Positions 24,979-33,063 of a stretch of 64,000 nt of DNA are shown here, in pieces. Source of the stretch: Flavobacterium sp. N2820. Its GTDB lineage: Bacteria; Bacteroidota; Bacteroidia; Flavobacteriales; Flavobacteriaceae. Position 1 is the first letter of the stretch, and every line of letters begins with the position of its first letter. The stretch covers positions 1,627,001 through 1,691,000 of the forward strand of contig NZ_CP110008.1 of the NCBI RefSeq assembly GCF_025947285.1, read 5' to 3'. The notes under the pieces were generated by a model that was not told where the DNA came from, ran no database searches, and saw only the letters and a list, made by a program, of their open reading frames with translations. A program made the position numbers and the translations under genes.

Positions 24979-26505
24979 TTAAAATTTTCTGTTAGGAATG
25001 TGCCCAACATGATAATCAGTATTTTCTTTATTTGAAATATTTTGAATAATCCAAACTGCTCCTTCTAATCCATCAGGTCCGTCCATCATTTTCGAATTTG
25101 GCGCAACCCCTAGGAATTCCTCCTCCATCAACTTCATACTTGGATTATCTTTTTCATCAATGTTAAAAATTAAACATTCCTGTTTATACATTGGTTCTAG
25201 TGTACCCTCTATCCTAGTGTATTTATCGTCCTTTTTTCTTTTGTCTAAGGACATAAACAAAGGAACTCTATTCATTAATTTAGCAACCGTTTTGAATAAC
25301 GGTTTTAAAACCTGTTCCCAAAATGGATCCTGAAGAGAATTGTTTTCAATCCAGTTTTTGAAAGTATCTACTTTATTTTGCTTTACCCAATCATTAGCCG
25401 CATAAACATTGTTTACAAATGTTCGTTGTGTCATGTTATCAAGCCAACACTTGTATAAATAGAAAACTCCAGCTTTGTAACCAATCACACCTGTAAACTT
25501 TCTAGAACTATTTTTATTGTCCTTATTGCTAGTTGCTGGATCGGAATAAGTTAAAACGAATTCACAACTTTTTAATGGCGGACATTTACCCCAATACACT
25601 TTTTTAAACAGCTTACCGACACGAATTGGATTATTAAAGTATTCTTTTTGAATGGCGCTTGTTGTCATTGTTCTGAAAGCTAAATCGATTAACTCCTCAG
25701 TATTTCTTTGCGGCCATGTTGATTTTCCGTTTTTATCTCGAATATTGACTATTTCGTGAATGTTTGCCTTTTTAGCCATTTCCGTTATACAGCAGTACTT
25801 TGCTATAATGTTACCACAAGCAATTATTAATAACGGTACTGAAATGGAACGTGTAGGAATCAAGGCAGTTTCAATCCAACTGTACTTTTTTTCAATAGTT
25901 TCTCGATTATTACAGTCAACATCTGTATCAATATCATCAATCAATATAAGGTCAGGGCGTGCAGCATCGTTGCGAGTTCCACGAGGCGATTGTCCAGCTC
26001 CAACACCACGAAAAGAGACACCTTTTTTTGTCGTGAAATCACCATCTTCCCAACCAGTTAATGCTTTTTGTTCACCATAATCATTCTTTAATCGGTCATT
26101 AATCTCAAGAATGGTTTTATAAGGTTTTAATAAACGATCGGCGTCATCTTTAGTAGCGGAAACAAGAACAACGGTTTTCTTTTTACCTGTCATTGTCAAG
26201 TACAGAACTTCCATCATTGTTCTACCAGACTTTGATAAATCACGTGCCCAAGAACGAACTTCATACCACTCAGGATTTGCAAGAACCCGTTTAGTTGCTT
26301 TTACATGGAATGGCGCAGGTTCTGAGGTGTAGAAGTTTGCAAAGTAAAACTTAAACCATTCTTCTGGATTTGCTTCTAACTTTGAAATTCTTTTAAGTTT
26401 ATCAGAAGCATTTTCGTTCAAATCAACAGGCGTAGCCCTATACTGATTTATTACAAAATCATCCCATCCAATTAAATGCTCTTTTTCTTTTCTACTTAGT
26501 GCCAT
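24979..26505 (-). CDS. Terminase large subunit (Mu gp28-like)
   Basis: 508 residues. The ATPase part includes WARDLSKSGRTMMEVLYL in place of a classic P-loop, motif III-like VVLVSATKDDADRL and Walker B PDLILIDDIDTD (about 185-196). The nuclease domain starts with FVLTYSDPATSNKD. It cuts and pumps phage DNA into the head, expected to be headful packaging from the integrated copy as in Mu. Overlaps the small subunit gene by 14 bp. Confidence 0.87.
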   Translation of the reverse strand: MALSRKEKEHLIGWDDFVINQYRATPVDLNENASDKLKRISKLEANPEEWFKFYFANFYTSEPAPFHVKATKRVLANPEWYEVRSWARDLSKSGRTMMEVLYLTMTGKKKTVVLVSATKDDADRLLKPYKTILEINDRLKNDYGEQKALTGWEDGDFTTKKGVSFRGVGAGQSPRGTRNDAARPDLILIDDIDTDVDCNNRETIEKKYSWIETALIPTRSISVPLLIIACGNIIAKYCCITEMAKKANIHEIVNIRDKNGKSTWPQRNTEELIDLAFRTMTTSAIQKEYFNNPIRVGKLFKKVYWGKCPPLKSCEFVLTYSDPATSNKDNKNSSRKFTGVIGYKAGVFYLYKCWLDNMTQRTFVNNVYAANDWVKQNKVDTFKNWIENNSLQDPFWEQVLKPLFKTVAKLMNRVPLFMSLDKRKKDDKYTRIEGTLEPMYKQECLIFNIDEKDNPSMKLMEEEFLGVAPNSKMMDGPDGLEGAVWIIQNISNKENTDYHVGHIPNRKF

Positions 26506-27055
26506 CTGTCATTTTTTGTTTAATAAAGGCATCCGCATATTTTGTTAATTCATTAGCAAATGCTGAATCGATAGTTCTAATAAATAGAATTAAGTTTTTA
26601 GAAACATTAATCGTTTCACCGATGTTAGTCTCTGTTTCCAGCCTTTTAATAGCCGTAGTAAGCTTACTAATCATGTCGGTATCTTTTGAGTTTGGAAAGT
26701 TTCCAATTAATATCGGAAAGTCTTTTGGTTCATAAACAGGATACTCTAAACGTTCTGTTCCATCAGAATCTTTCAACTTATATGGTTTTGTCAAATGACT
26801 AGGAATATCACGAACAACAGGACGTGTTTTTATTTCCTCATTTACTGCAGAAAGTTGATTGTATAAATCAGAAATTTGTTTGTCTTTAGTTACCAATAAA
26901 GATGTTTTTTCCTTTTCCCAATTGTCTTTTTTAACCCAAGTACCAACTGTTTTTTCAGATATATTCAAGCGCTCAGCAATTTCTTTTTGAGACATTCCAT
27001 CATTGATGTAATAGCGTTTTGCTAAATCATATTCCACTTGTTTTTTTCTAGCCAT
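26492..27055 (-). CDS. Terminase small subunit with HTH
   Basis: 187 residues from the ATG at 27055 (MARKKQVEYDLAKRYYINDG); the frame is open to 27166 but that would add an unlikely leader. The HTH MSQKEIAERLNISEKTVGTW binds phage DNA for packaging initiation. First gene of the leftward head module. Confidence 0.8.
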   Translation of the reverse strand: MARKKQVEYDLAKRYYINDGMSQKEIAERLNISEKTVGTWVKKDNWEKEKTSLLVTKDKQISDLYNQLSAVNEEIKTRPVVRDIPSHLTKPYKLKDSDGTERLEYPVYEPKDFPILIGNFPNSKDTDMISKLTTAIKRLETETNIGETINVSKNLILFIRTIDSAFANELTKYADAFIKQKMTDGTK

Positions 27056-27247
27056 ACTTCTAATATTTACCCCAAAACTCCAAAAAATACCCACTTTTAA
27101 AAAACAGTCGTTTAATAGCTTTACAGCTTTGTAAGTACTGCAAACACAAGCGTTCGACTTCCGCACTTTGGTTTTTTTAAGAAATCTATCTAACTAAACT
27201 TTGTCATCTCAAAAGGCGATAAAAAGCTTAGTAATAATTGAAATAAG
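27056..27247. promoter_or_regulatory. Divergent late control region
   Basis: 192 bp between the leftward terminase operon and the rightward capsid operon; must hold both promoters. No consensus TAnnTTTG was seen, which suits activator-dependent late promoters as in Mu. TTACA-gctt-TGTAA (27121-27134) near the middle is an inverted repeat that could bind an activator (weak). Confidence 0.45.
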
Positions 27248-28243
27248 ATGCCAAAACCGAAACCACTACAAGCATTCATTTTTAACGACGAAACTCAAGA
27301 GAACAGCTACGGATTTTCAATCCTAACTGAAGGTATTGATTTAACTCGATTTATGAAAAACCCAGTAATGTTATCAGATCACTGGAACAGCAACTGGAAT
27401 GTTATCGGTAAATGGAATGATGTTAAAAAAGAAGGAGCAATCCTTACTGGTTTACCTGAGTTCGACACCGAAGACACGGATGCGGCGTTAATTGCTGGAA
27501 AGGTAGAGCGTGGATTTATCAAAGGATGTTCAATGGGCATTGTGTTTGACCGTGAAAACTTATCTCTTATAGGGGGTAAAGTTGTCTTAACCAAATGCGA
27601 GCTTGTTGAAGTGTCGGTGGTTCCAGTTCCATCTAACGCAAACTCGGTAAGGCTATTTTATGAAGATGGTAAAGTTATGGACGAAAAAGAAATCCAAGAG
27701 CTAAGCCTTTCGGTTATTCCTAGCATCATTAATCCCGAATTAAATTTAAAAATCGATAACATGAAAAAAATCATTTTAAGCGCAGCCGCTTTGATGGTAT
27801 TAGGTTTTAAAGACCAAGTACCTGCTGAAGGTGTAGATGCAACCGAAGTGGAGTCAAAAATTCTTTCACTTTCTGCGGAATTAGAGAAAGTTAAAGGACA
27901 AAATGCGGCTTTAGAATTAGCGGCAAAAACTGCTAAAGAAGCACAAGAAGCAGCTGCAAAGTTAGCTATTGAGAAAAAGGTAAAATTAGCCATTACAGAA
28001 GGCAAATTTGGAGCAGATAAAGAAGCCGAAATGGTTGCTTTAGGTTTAGCCTCTGAAAGTGCGCTTGACACTGTTATTGGTTCTATTATGCCAAAACAAA
28101 ACTTCTCTGCTGGTGTTACATCACCAACTGGAGCTGTAGGAACTGAAGTTAAAACAATGGACGACTTCCAAAAGTTATCACTTGATGCTCAGTTAGCATT
28201 CAAAAACGACAACCCAGACGAGTACAAAAAATTATTTAACTAA
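27248..28243 (+). CDS. Prohead protease-scaffold fusion
   Basis: 331 residues. N-terminal HK97-type protease domain (1-140) with His45 (MLSDHWNSN), Ser95 (KGCSMGIVF) and the family signature ELVEVSVVPVPSNANS. The C-terminal part (about 195-331) is Ala/Lys/Glu-rich coiled coil, the scaffold. An in-frame ATG at 27761 could start a separate scaffold product, as Mu Z arises within gene I. Directly upstream of the capsid gene. Confidence 0.85.
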   Translation: MPKPKPLQAFIFNDETQENSYGFSILTEGIDLTRFMKNPVMLSDHWNSNWNVIGKWNDVKKEGAILTGLPEFDTEDTDAALIAGKVERGFIKGCSMGIVFDRENLSLIGGKVVLTKCELVEVSVVPVPSNANSVRLFYEDGKVMDEKEIQELSLSVIPSIINPELNLKIDNMKKIILSAAALMVLGFKDQVPAEGVDATEVESKILSLSAELEKVKGQNAALELAAKTAKEAQEAAAKLAIEKKVKLAITEGKFGADKEAEMVALGLASESALDTVIGSIMPKQNFSAGVTSPTGAVGTEVKTMDDFQKLSLDAQLAFKNDNPDEYKKLFN

Positions 28244-28254
28244 AAAGAGAAGAG

Positions 28255-29163
28255 ATGCCAGCAAATTTTGCAGATGTTTGGTTAGCTAGAGTGCGCCAAA
28301 ACTTGACTACTCAAAACGTAGCTCCATGGTTGGACGGTATTCCAGAACTTGACACAAACGTGTTAGAAATGGGTTCAGGAGATGCGTCAGAATTGAATGT
28401 TATCCACATTCCACGTACATCATTTAACCCTGATGTATTAATCAATAATACGGCTTATCCTTTAGCGATTCAAGCGTACACAGACGACGAAACTGTTGTT
28501 AGTTTAGATAAATTCCAAACTAAGGCAACATCAATTTCTGATGATAAAATCATTGGGGCGTCTTACGATGTTATTGATCCAGCAACAAAATCGCACACGG
28601 TGTCTATTAATGCTAAGAAATTCCAAAAAGCGGCTCACGCAATTGCACCAGCTTCAAATACTGCGAATACTCCAGTAATTGCTGCAACGGGTACGCCTAG
28701 AGTTTCAGGAGGTCCAGCTTCTTTAGTTTACGACGATTTAGTAAACTTAAAAGATGCTTTAGACGCAGCCGAAGTTCCAGTTGAAGGAAGACGTTTAGTT
28801 TTATCAACTGCACACTGGAATGATTTGTTAGTTGACCGTAAAAACTTCGGTGACAAATTAGTGAACTACAACACAGGTATGCCCGCTCCAGTTATTGCTG
28901 GATTTGAATTATACCAGTATAACGGTAACCCATTATACGCCAGTACTGGAGTTAAAAAAGCATTTGGAGCAGTTAAAGATGCGGGAGACCGTCAAGGTTC
29001 TTTTGCTTTCTGGATAGGTCAAATTGCTAAGAAAACGGGAATGACTAAGCAATACTTTAAAGAGGCTAAGAATGATCCTGAAGCTCAAACGAACTTAATC
29101 AATTACAGACATTACTTTATTGCGATGCCTTTTGATTCAAAAGCAATCGGAGCTATCTATTAG
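28255..29163 (+). CDS. Major capsid protein
   Basis: 302 residues, position and size of Mu gpT. Features of HK97-fold capsids: early helix (FADVWLARVRQNLTTQNVAP), extended beta segments and the C-terminal NLINYRHYFIAMPFDSKAIG. Follows the protease-scaffold by 11 bp and is followed by a strong terminator, fitting a highly expressed protein. Confidence 0.85.
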   Translation: MPANFADVWLARVRQNLTTQNVAPWLDGIPELDTNVLEMGSGDASELNVIHIPRTSFNPDVLINNTAYPLAIQAYTDDETVVSLDKFQTKATSISDDKIIGASYDVIDPATKSHTVSINAKKFQKAAHAIAPASNTANTPVIAATGTPRVSGGPASLVYDDLVNLKDALDAAEVPVEGRRLVLSTAHWNDLLVDRKNFGDKLVNYNTGMPAPVIAGFELYQYNGNPLYASTGVKKAFGAVKDAGDRQGSFAFWIGQIAKKTGMTKQYFKEAKNDPEAQTNLINYRHYFIAMPFDSKAIGAIY

Positions 29164-29171
29164 TATAAACC

Positions 29172-29205
29172 AAAACTGCCGTCTTTAGGCGGCAGTTTTC
29201 TTTAA
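29172..29205 (+). terminator. Terminator after the capsid gene
   Basis: AAAACTGCCG (29172-29181) pairs with CGGCAGTTTT (29190-29199), followed by CTTT. Strong stem; likely attenuates rather than fully ends the late transcript. Confidence 0.85.
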
Positions 29206-29217
29206 AACTTATCACAC

Positions 29218-29502
29218 GTGTTAGAATATATTTTACCATTTATAGGAACAATTGTAACCGCACTGGTTACTTGGTTTTTTGCAAGAAGAAAAACAAACGC
29301 AGAGGCAAAAATGGCGGAGATTGATGCTGAAGTAAAAGCCGCCGAGTTTTACAAAAGTTTATTAGACGACGCAATGAAACGTTTAGAAAACGCCATTACA
29401 ACGATTAATAATCAGGACGCAAAAATACAAATGCTACTTAGTGAAATTGAACATCTAACCGATGAGTTGAAAAAATTTAAACAATTAAACGGAAAAGTCT
29501 AA
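29218..29502 (+). CDS. Holin-like small membrane protein
   Basis: 94 residues starting at GTG 29218. One N-terminal membrane helix (about 2-20, ILPFIGTIVTALVTWFFA) then charged coiled coil. Adjacent upstream of the amidase gene with overlapping stop/start, the usual place of a holin. Identification rests on topology and position. Confidence 0.6.
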   Translation: MLEYILPFIGTIVTALVTWFFARRKTNAEAKMAEIDAEVKAAEFYKSLLDDAMKRLENAITTINNQDAKIQMLLSEIEHLTDELKKFKQLNGKV

Positions 29503-29981
29503 TGAGAACAGGAAAAGACATTAAAGACATATTTATTCACTGCTCTGCTGGATATGGTTCTATTGAATCGATTCAAAAGTTTTGGAAGTCTTTAGGATGG
29601 AATTCTCCTGGTTATCATTTGATTATTGACTTAGACGGGAAAGTACACCAATTACAACCATTTACTAAGTATTCTAACGGCGTAAAAGGTTTCAATACAA
29701 ACGCAATCAATATTTCATATATAGGAGGTGTTGAAAAAACAAACGTAACCAAGGCATTAGATTCAAGAACGCCAAAACAAAAAGAAGCTCTTTTAAACGC
29801 TATTAAAACAGCGATTAAATGGGTTGAGATTAACGGAGGTTCTAAATCACAATTAAGAATTAGAGGACACCGAGATGTGTCTCCAGACAAAAACGGTAAC
29901 GGCATTATTGAAAGTTGGGAAAGAATTAAAGAGTGCCCTTCTTTTGATGTCATACCAGAGTATAAACATTTACTGAAGTAA
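29502..29981 (+). CDS. Endolysin: N-acetylmuramoyl-L-alanine amidase
   Basis: 159 residues, amidase_2 fold. Zinc ligands fit His13 (DIFIHCSAG), His123 (RGHRDVSPD) and Cys145 (KECPSFDV). Cleaves the amide between MurNAc and the stem peptide to burst the host. No signal peptide, so a holin must release it. Confidence 0.93.
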   Translation: MRTGKDIKDIFIHCSAGYGSIESIQKFWKSLGWNSPGYHLIIDLDGKVHQLQPFTKYSNGVKGFNTNAINISYIGGVEKTNVTKALDSRTPKQKEALLNAIKTAIKWVEINGGSKSQLRIRGHRDVSPDKNGNGIIESWERIKECPSFDVIPEYKHLLK

Positions 29982-29982
29982 A

Positions 29983-30474
29983 ATGAAAAACATAATTAGC
30001 AAAGGTTGTTTGTTTTTTGTTCTCACCATTTTGCTGATTTCCTGCGGAAGCACTAAATCAGCTGTGGTGCAGAATAACACAGCAACAGAGAAAACCATCA
30101 CCGAAACCGTTCACGATACAATTTTCAAAATAGAAGCCGATAGCTCGACTTATCAGGCATTACTAGATTGTCAAAACGGAAAGGTCGTGGTAAAAGAAGT
30201 TATCAACGCCGAACCAGGGCGCACTTTAAAAAGCCCAAAGGTTCGGATTGATAACAACAAATTACGAGTCGATTGTGAGGCAAGAGCACAGGAGCTATTT
30301 GCACAATGGAAGTCAACACACGAGACCGAAAAGATATTTGTGAGTAAAGAAATTCCAGTAATTACAAATAAGCTCACTTGGTGGCAACAAACAAAAATTC
30401 GCCTTTTTTGGATTTTACTGATATACGTTTCGGTTAGTCTGATTTGGAAAGGTATAAAACCAAAATTTTTATAG
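29983..30474 (+). CDS. Putative u-spanin: lipoprotein with C-terminal membrane helix
   Basis: 163 residues. Lipobox LLISC with lipidation Cys21 after an N-terminal signal, and a C-terminal membrane helix (about 139-156, IRLFWILLIYVSVSLIW) with a short cytosolic tail. A protein anchored in the outer membrane by lipid and in the inner membrane by a helix is the architecture of a unimolecular spanin, which fuses the two membranes at lysis. Its place 1 bp after the endolysin supports this. Confidence 0.65.
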   Translation: MKNIISKGCLFFVLTILLISCGSTKSAVVQNNTATEKTITETVHDTIFKIEADSSTYQALLDCQNGKVVVKEVINAEPGRTLKSPKVRIDNNKLRVDCEARAQELFAQWKSTHETEKIFVSKEIPVITNKLTWWQQTKIRLFWILLIYVSVSLIWKGIKPKFL

Positions 30475-30475
30475 T

Positions 30476-30946
30476 ATGAAAACAGAGATTTTTAAAAGTA
30501 ATCCAAACTTAAAAGAGGTTCACATGACCTCTGATGGACAGTGTTTTTATAATGATAACGATGCAAAAATGCACGCCAAAACATTAGAAGACAAAACGGT
30601 TGAATTAGTAATGAATCCTACGTTCTTAGTCGACATTGAAGTTGTTGATGAGGAAAAACTTGACGGAGGTTCTGGCGATGCTCCAGCATTGGAGGACATG
30701 ACAAAAGCAGAATTAGTTCAGTTTGCAAAATTGAATTATAAAGTAGAGTTAAAAGAAAAGTCTGCTAAACCAGAGCTTTTAGCGGCTATCAATGATTTAA
30801 TCAAAAAAGACGAGGATGCTAAAGTCGTAACTATGGAAGGTAAAGCTCCAGAAGGTGAAGCTCCAGCAGTTGACGCTCCAAAAGAGGAAATTACTGCGGG
30901 TGACAATGCGGCAAAAGTAGAAGGAACTAATACAGAAAAAGAGTAA
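30476..30946 (+). CDS. Phage protein with HeH/LEM-like helix pair
   Basis: 156 residues. The middle (about 74-110) MTKAELVQFAKLNYKVEL, then KPELLAAINDLI is a helix-extended-loop-helix pattern, often DNA-binding. The C-terminus is acidic and Ala-rich low complexity. Between lysis genes and sheath; possibly a head-completion protein. Confidence 0.55.
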   Translation: MKTEIFKSNPNLKEVHMTSDGQCFYNDNDAKMHAKTLEDKTVELVMNPTFLVDIEVVDEEKLDGGSGDAPALEDMTKAELVQFAKLNYKVELKEKSAKPELLAAINDLIKKDEDAKVVTMEGKAPEGEAPAVDAPKEEITAGDNAAKVEGTNTEKE

Positions 30947-32139
30947 TGAGACCAGGAGTATCAATAGGATTTGAAAACGGCAATCTTGGAGTTGTAGCCA
31001 CAAGCCCTGACGGAGTTTGTGCTATCGTAGGAAGTGCCGCTGCCAATGGCTCGTTTGCTTTAGAAACACCATACACGGTGTATTCATTAGACGAGGCGGA
31101 AACGTTAGGAATTATCCCAACGGTTGCCGCAAACTATGAACTACATAAAACCATTAAAGAGTTTTACGCTGAAGCGGGAACTGGAACGGAGCTTTGGATT
31201 TATGGTGTTGCAAAAACACAAACATTAGATCAGTTAGTGGCTGACTCGGAAGCGGTTCTATTAGCATCTAATAGACGCATCAGATTTGTAACGCTTAAAT
31301 ACGCTCCATCTGTAGCCGATACAGATACAACAGCGGGTTTACGCACTGGTTTTCCTGCAACATTAGCGGCGGCTCAAGCAATTGCTGATGAGTACACGAC
31401 AGAAAAAACACAACCAGTTGTTTACATTATTGAGGCTTACAACTATACAGGAGTTCCTGCAGATTTAGTAGGCTTTTCGGCAACCACTTACAACCGTGTT
31501 GCGGTTTTGATTGGAGATACAGAAACTCGTACGGGAGCAACGGCTTCTAAAGGTGCGGCGGTTGGAGTTCTTGCGGGTAGAATTGCAAAAAACCAAGTGC
31601 ACGTAAATGTGGGAAGAGTTAAAGACGGAGCATTGAAACCGCTTAACTTCTATGTTCTTGACACACCAGTTGAACAGGTAAACATCGACGCTCTTTACGA
31701 CAAAGGTTTCATTACACCTTGTACTCACGTTGGAAAGTCGGGTTACTATTTTGTAGATGATCATTTGGCTTGTACAGTTGAAGATGACTATCATTTTTTA
31801 ACTCGTAGACGTGTAATTGATAAAGCCTATGTGTTGGCAAACGCTACACTATCAAACTTTATCCTGGACACGGTTCCATTAACTGGAGAGGGCAAAATGC
31901 AAGCCACGTATGCTAAGGCATTGGAGGCTGAAGTAGAAAGAGTAATTGTACAGGAAATGACTGCAAAAGGAGAAATCTCGGCAGACACTACTATTGCAAA
32001 TGATACAGGAGTTGAAGTGTTGATTGATACTACAAACGTTATCGCAACAGATTCAAAAATCAAAGGAAAAATCAGAGTAAGACCTCACGGCTACGGAAGA
32101 TTTATAGAGTTTTCAATTGGGTTTAATATAACGGCATAA
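30946..32139 (+). CDS. Tail sheath protein (DUF2586-like)
   Basis: 397 residues. MRPGVSIGFENGNLGVVATS is the N-terminal strand typical of DUF2586 sheath proteins, and the C-terminus IKGKIRVRPHGYGRFIEFSI fits sheath domain IV. Forms the contractile sheath. Overlaps the upstream stop by one base and precedes the tube gene, as in contractile tails. Confidence 0.82.
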   Translation: MRPGVSIGFENGNLGVVATSPDGVCAIVGSAAANGSFALETPYTVYSLDEAETLGIIPTVAANYELHKTIKEFYAEAGTGTELWIYGVAKTQTLDQLVADSEAVLLASNRRIRFVTLKYAPSVADTDTTAGLRTGFPATLAAAQAIADEYTTEKTQPVVYIIEAYNYTGVPADLVGFSATTYNRVAVLIGDTETRTGATASKGAAVGVLAGRIAKNQVHVNVGRVKDGALKPLNFYVLDTPVEQVNIDALYDKGFITPCTHVGKSGYYFVDDHLACTVEDDYHFLTRRRVIDKAYVLANATLSNFILDTVPLTGEGKMQATYAKALEAEVERVIVQEMTAKGEISADTTIANDTGVEVLIDTTNVIATDSKIKGKIRVRPHGYGRFIEFSIGFNITA

Positions 32140-32143
32140 GAAT

Positions 32144-32557
32144 ATGGCATTTAATTCAAGACAATACGAATGGGCGGATTTAACGCTTGTTCTAGGAGGT
32201 AGAGATGTAACGGGAATTCGTGGCATCAAATACTCTGAAAAGGCAGAAAAGGAGGCTTTGTTTGCTAAAGGAAGATTTGCCCACAGCATTCAAACTGGAA
32301 ACATTGCGGTTGAGGGAGAAATCACTTTACTACAATCGGAGTACGAGGCTTTAGTTACAGCGGGTAACGGCTCTATTCTAGGACTTTCTTTAGATGGCGT
32401 TTTTGCTTATGGAAACCCAGCAGTTGGAGACCCACTTATTACCGATAGAGTAATTGGTATTAGCTTCACAGAAGCCGCTAAAGAATTCAAGCAAGGCGAT
32501 AAGTTTATGGAAATCACACTTCCATTCGTTGCCTTATCAGTAAAAAATCAAGCATAA
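32144..32557 (+). CDS. Tail tube protein
   Basis: 137 residues, beta-rich: QYEWADLTLVLGGRDVTGIR, KSxAGDIAVEGE-like TGNIAVEGEITLLQSEYEAL. Directly after the sheath gene, followed by a strong terminator. Confidence 0.78.
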   Translation: MAFNSRQYEWADLTLVLGGRDVTGIRGIKYSEKAEKEALFAKGRFAHSIQTGNIAVEGEITLLQSEYEALVTAGNGSILGLSLDGVFAYGNPAVGDPLITDRVIGISFTEAAKEFKQGDKFMEITLPFVALSVKNQA

Positions 32558-32560
32558 ATT

Positions 32561-32590
32561 AAAAGCCCGCTTTCGGGCGGGCTTTTTATA
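32561..32590 (+). terminator. Terminator after the tail tube gene
   Basis: AAAGCCCGC (32562-32570) pairs with GCGGGCTTT (32577-32585) around TTTCGG, followed by TTTTA. Confidence 0.9.
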
Positions 32591-32604
32591 AAAAACAAAC
32601 ACAA

Positions 32605-32910
32605 ATGAAATCAAACATTGCAACCCCAGAACAAATTAAGGCGTGGAAGGAACAACACCTAGACGTTTACCAAATTGAAATTCCAGAAGACAACAAAGTT
32701 TGTTATCTGAGAAAGCCAACCAGAACCGAATTAAGTTATGGCTCTAAAGTTGGCGCCCAAGACCCTATGAAGTTTAACGAACATATCTTAAATGTTTGTT
32801 GGCTTGCGGGAGACGAGGAAATAAAAACAAATGATAGTTTGTTTTTAGCCGTTTCCACACAACTAGAGGAGGTTTTAGCTTTCAAAAAGGCTCAGCTAAA
32901 AAAGCTTTAG
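32605..32910 (+). CDS. Tail assembly chaperone, short form
   Basis: 101 residues (starts MKSNIATPEQIKAWKEQHLD, ends KKAQLKKL). Lies between tube and tape measure genes, where lambda G/GT and Mu-like chaperones lie. Its last codons contain A AAA AAG (32898-32904), a classic -1 slippery heptamer in the right phase. Expected role: coats the tape measure during tail assembly. Confidence 0.75.
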   Translation: MKSNIATPEQIKAWKEQHLDVYQIEIPEDNKVCYLRKPTRTELSYGSKVGAQDPMKFNEHILNVCWLAGDEEIKTNDSLFLAVSTQLEEVLAFKKAQLKKL

Positions 32911-33062
32911 AGTCGTCAGAAGTTGACGAAAACGAATGGATTCGGATAGCAAACGCCCAATTGAGATATTATTTTCATCTCAATCCTGATGACTTAACAG
33001 ACCAAGAGTGGGCAAGTTATTACAATGAATTAATCTACATAAGAAAATCAGAAAACAAATAA
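32605..33062 (+). CDS. Tail assembly chaperone, -1 frameshift long form
   Basis: After slipping at 32898-32904, reading continues from GCT at 32904 for 52 codons (ALESSEVDENEWIRIANAQL, then YYFHLNPDDLTDQEW) to TAA at 33060-33062, just before the tape measure ATG at 33064. A hairpin TCGTCA (32913-32918) / TGACGA (32924-32929) starts 8 nt after the slippery site, the ideal spacing for a stimulator. Predicted product 152 residues. The -1 segment has no start codon of its own. Equivalent of lambda gpGT. Confidence 0.8.
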
Positions 33063-33063
33063 A

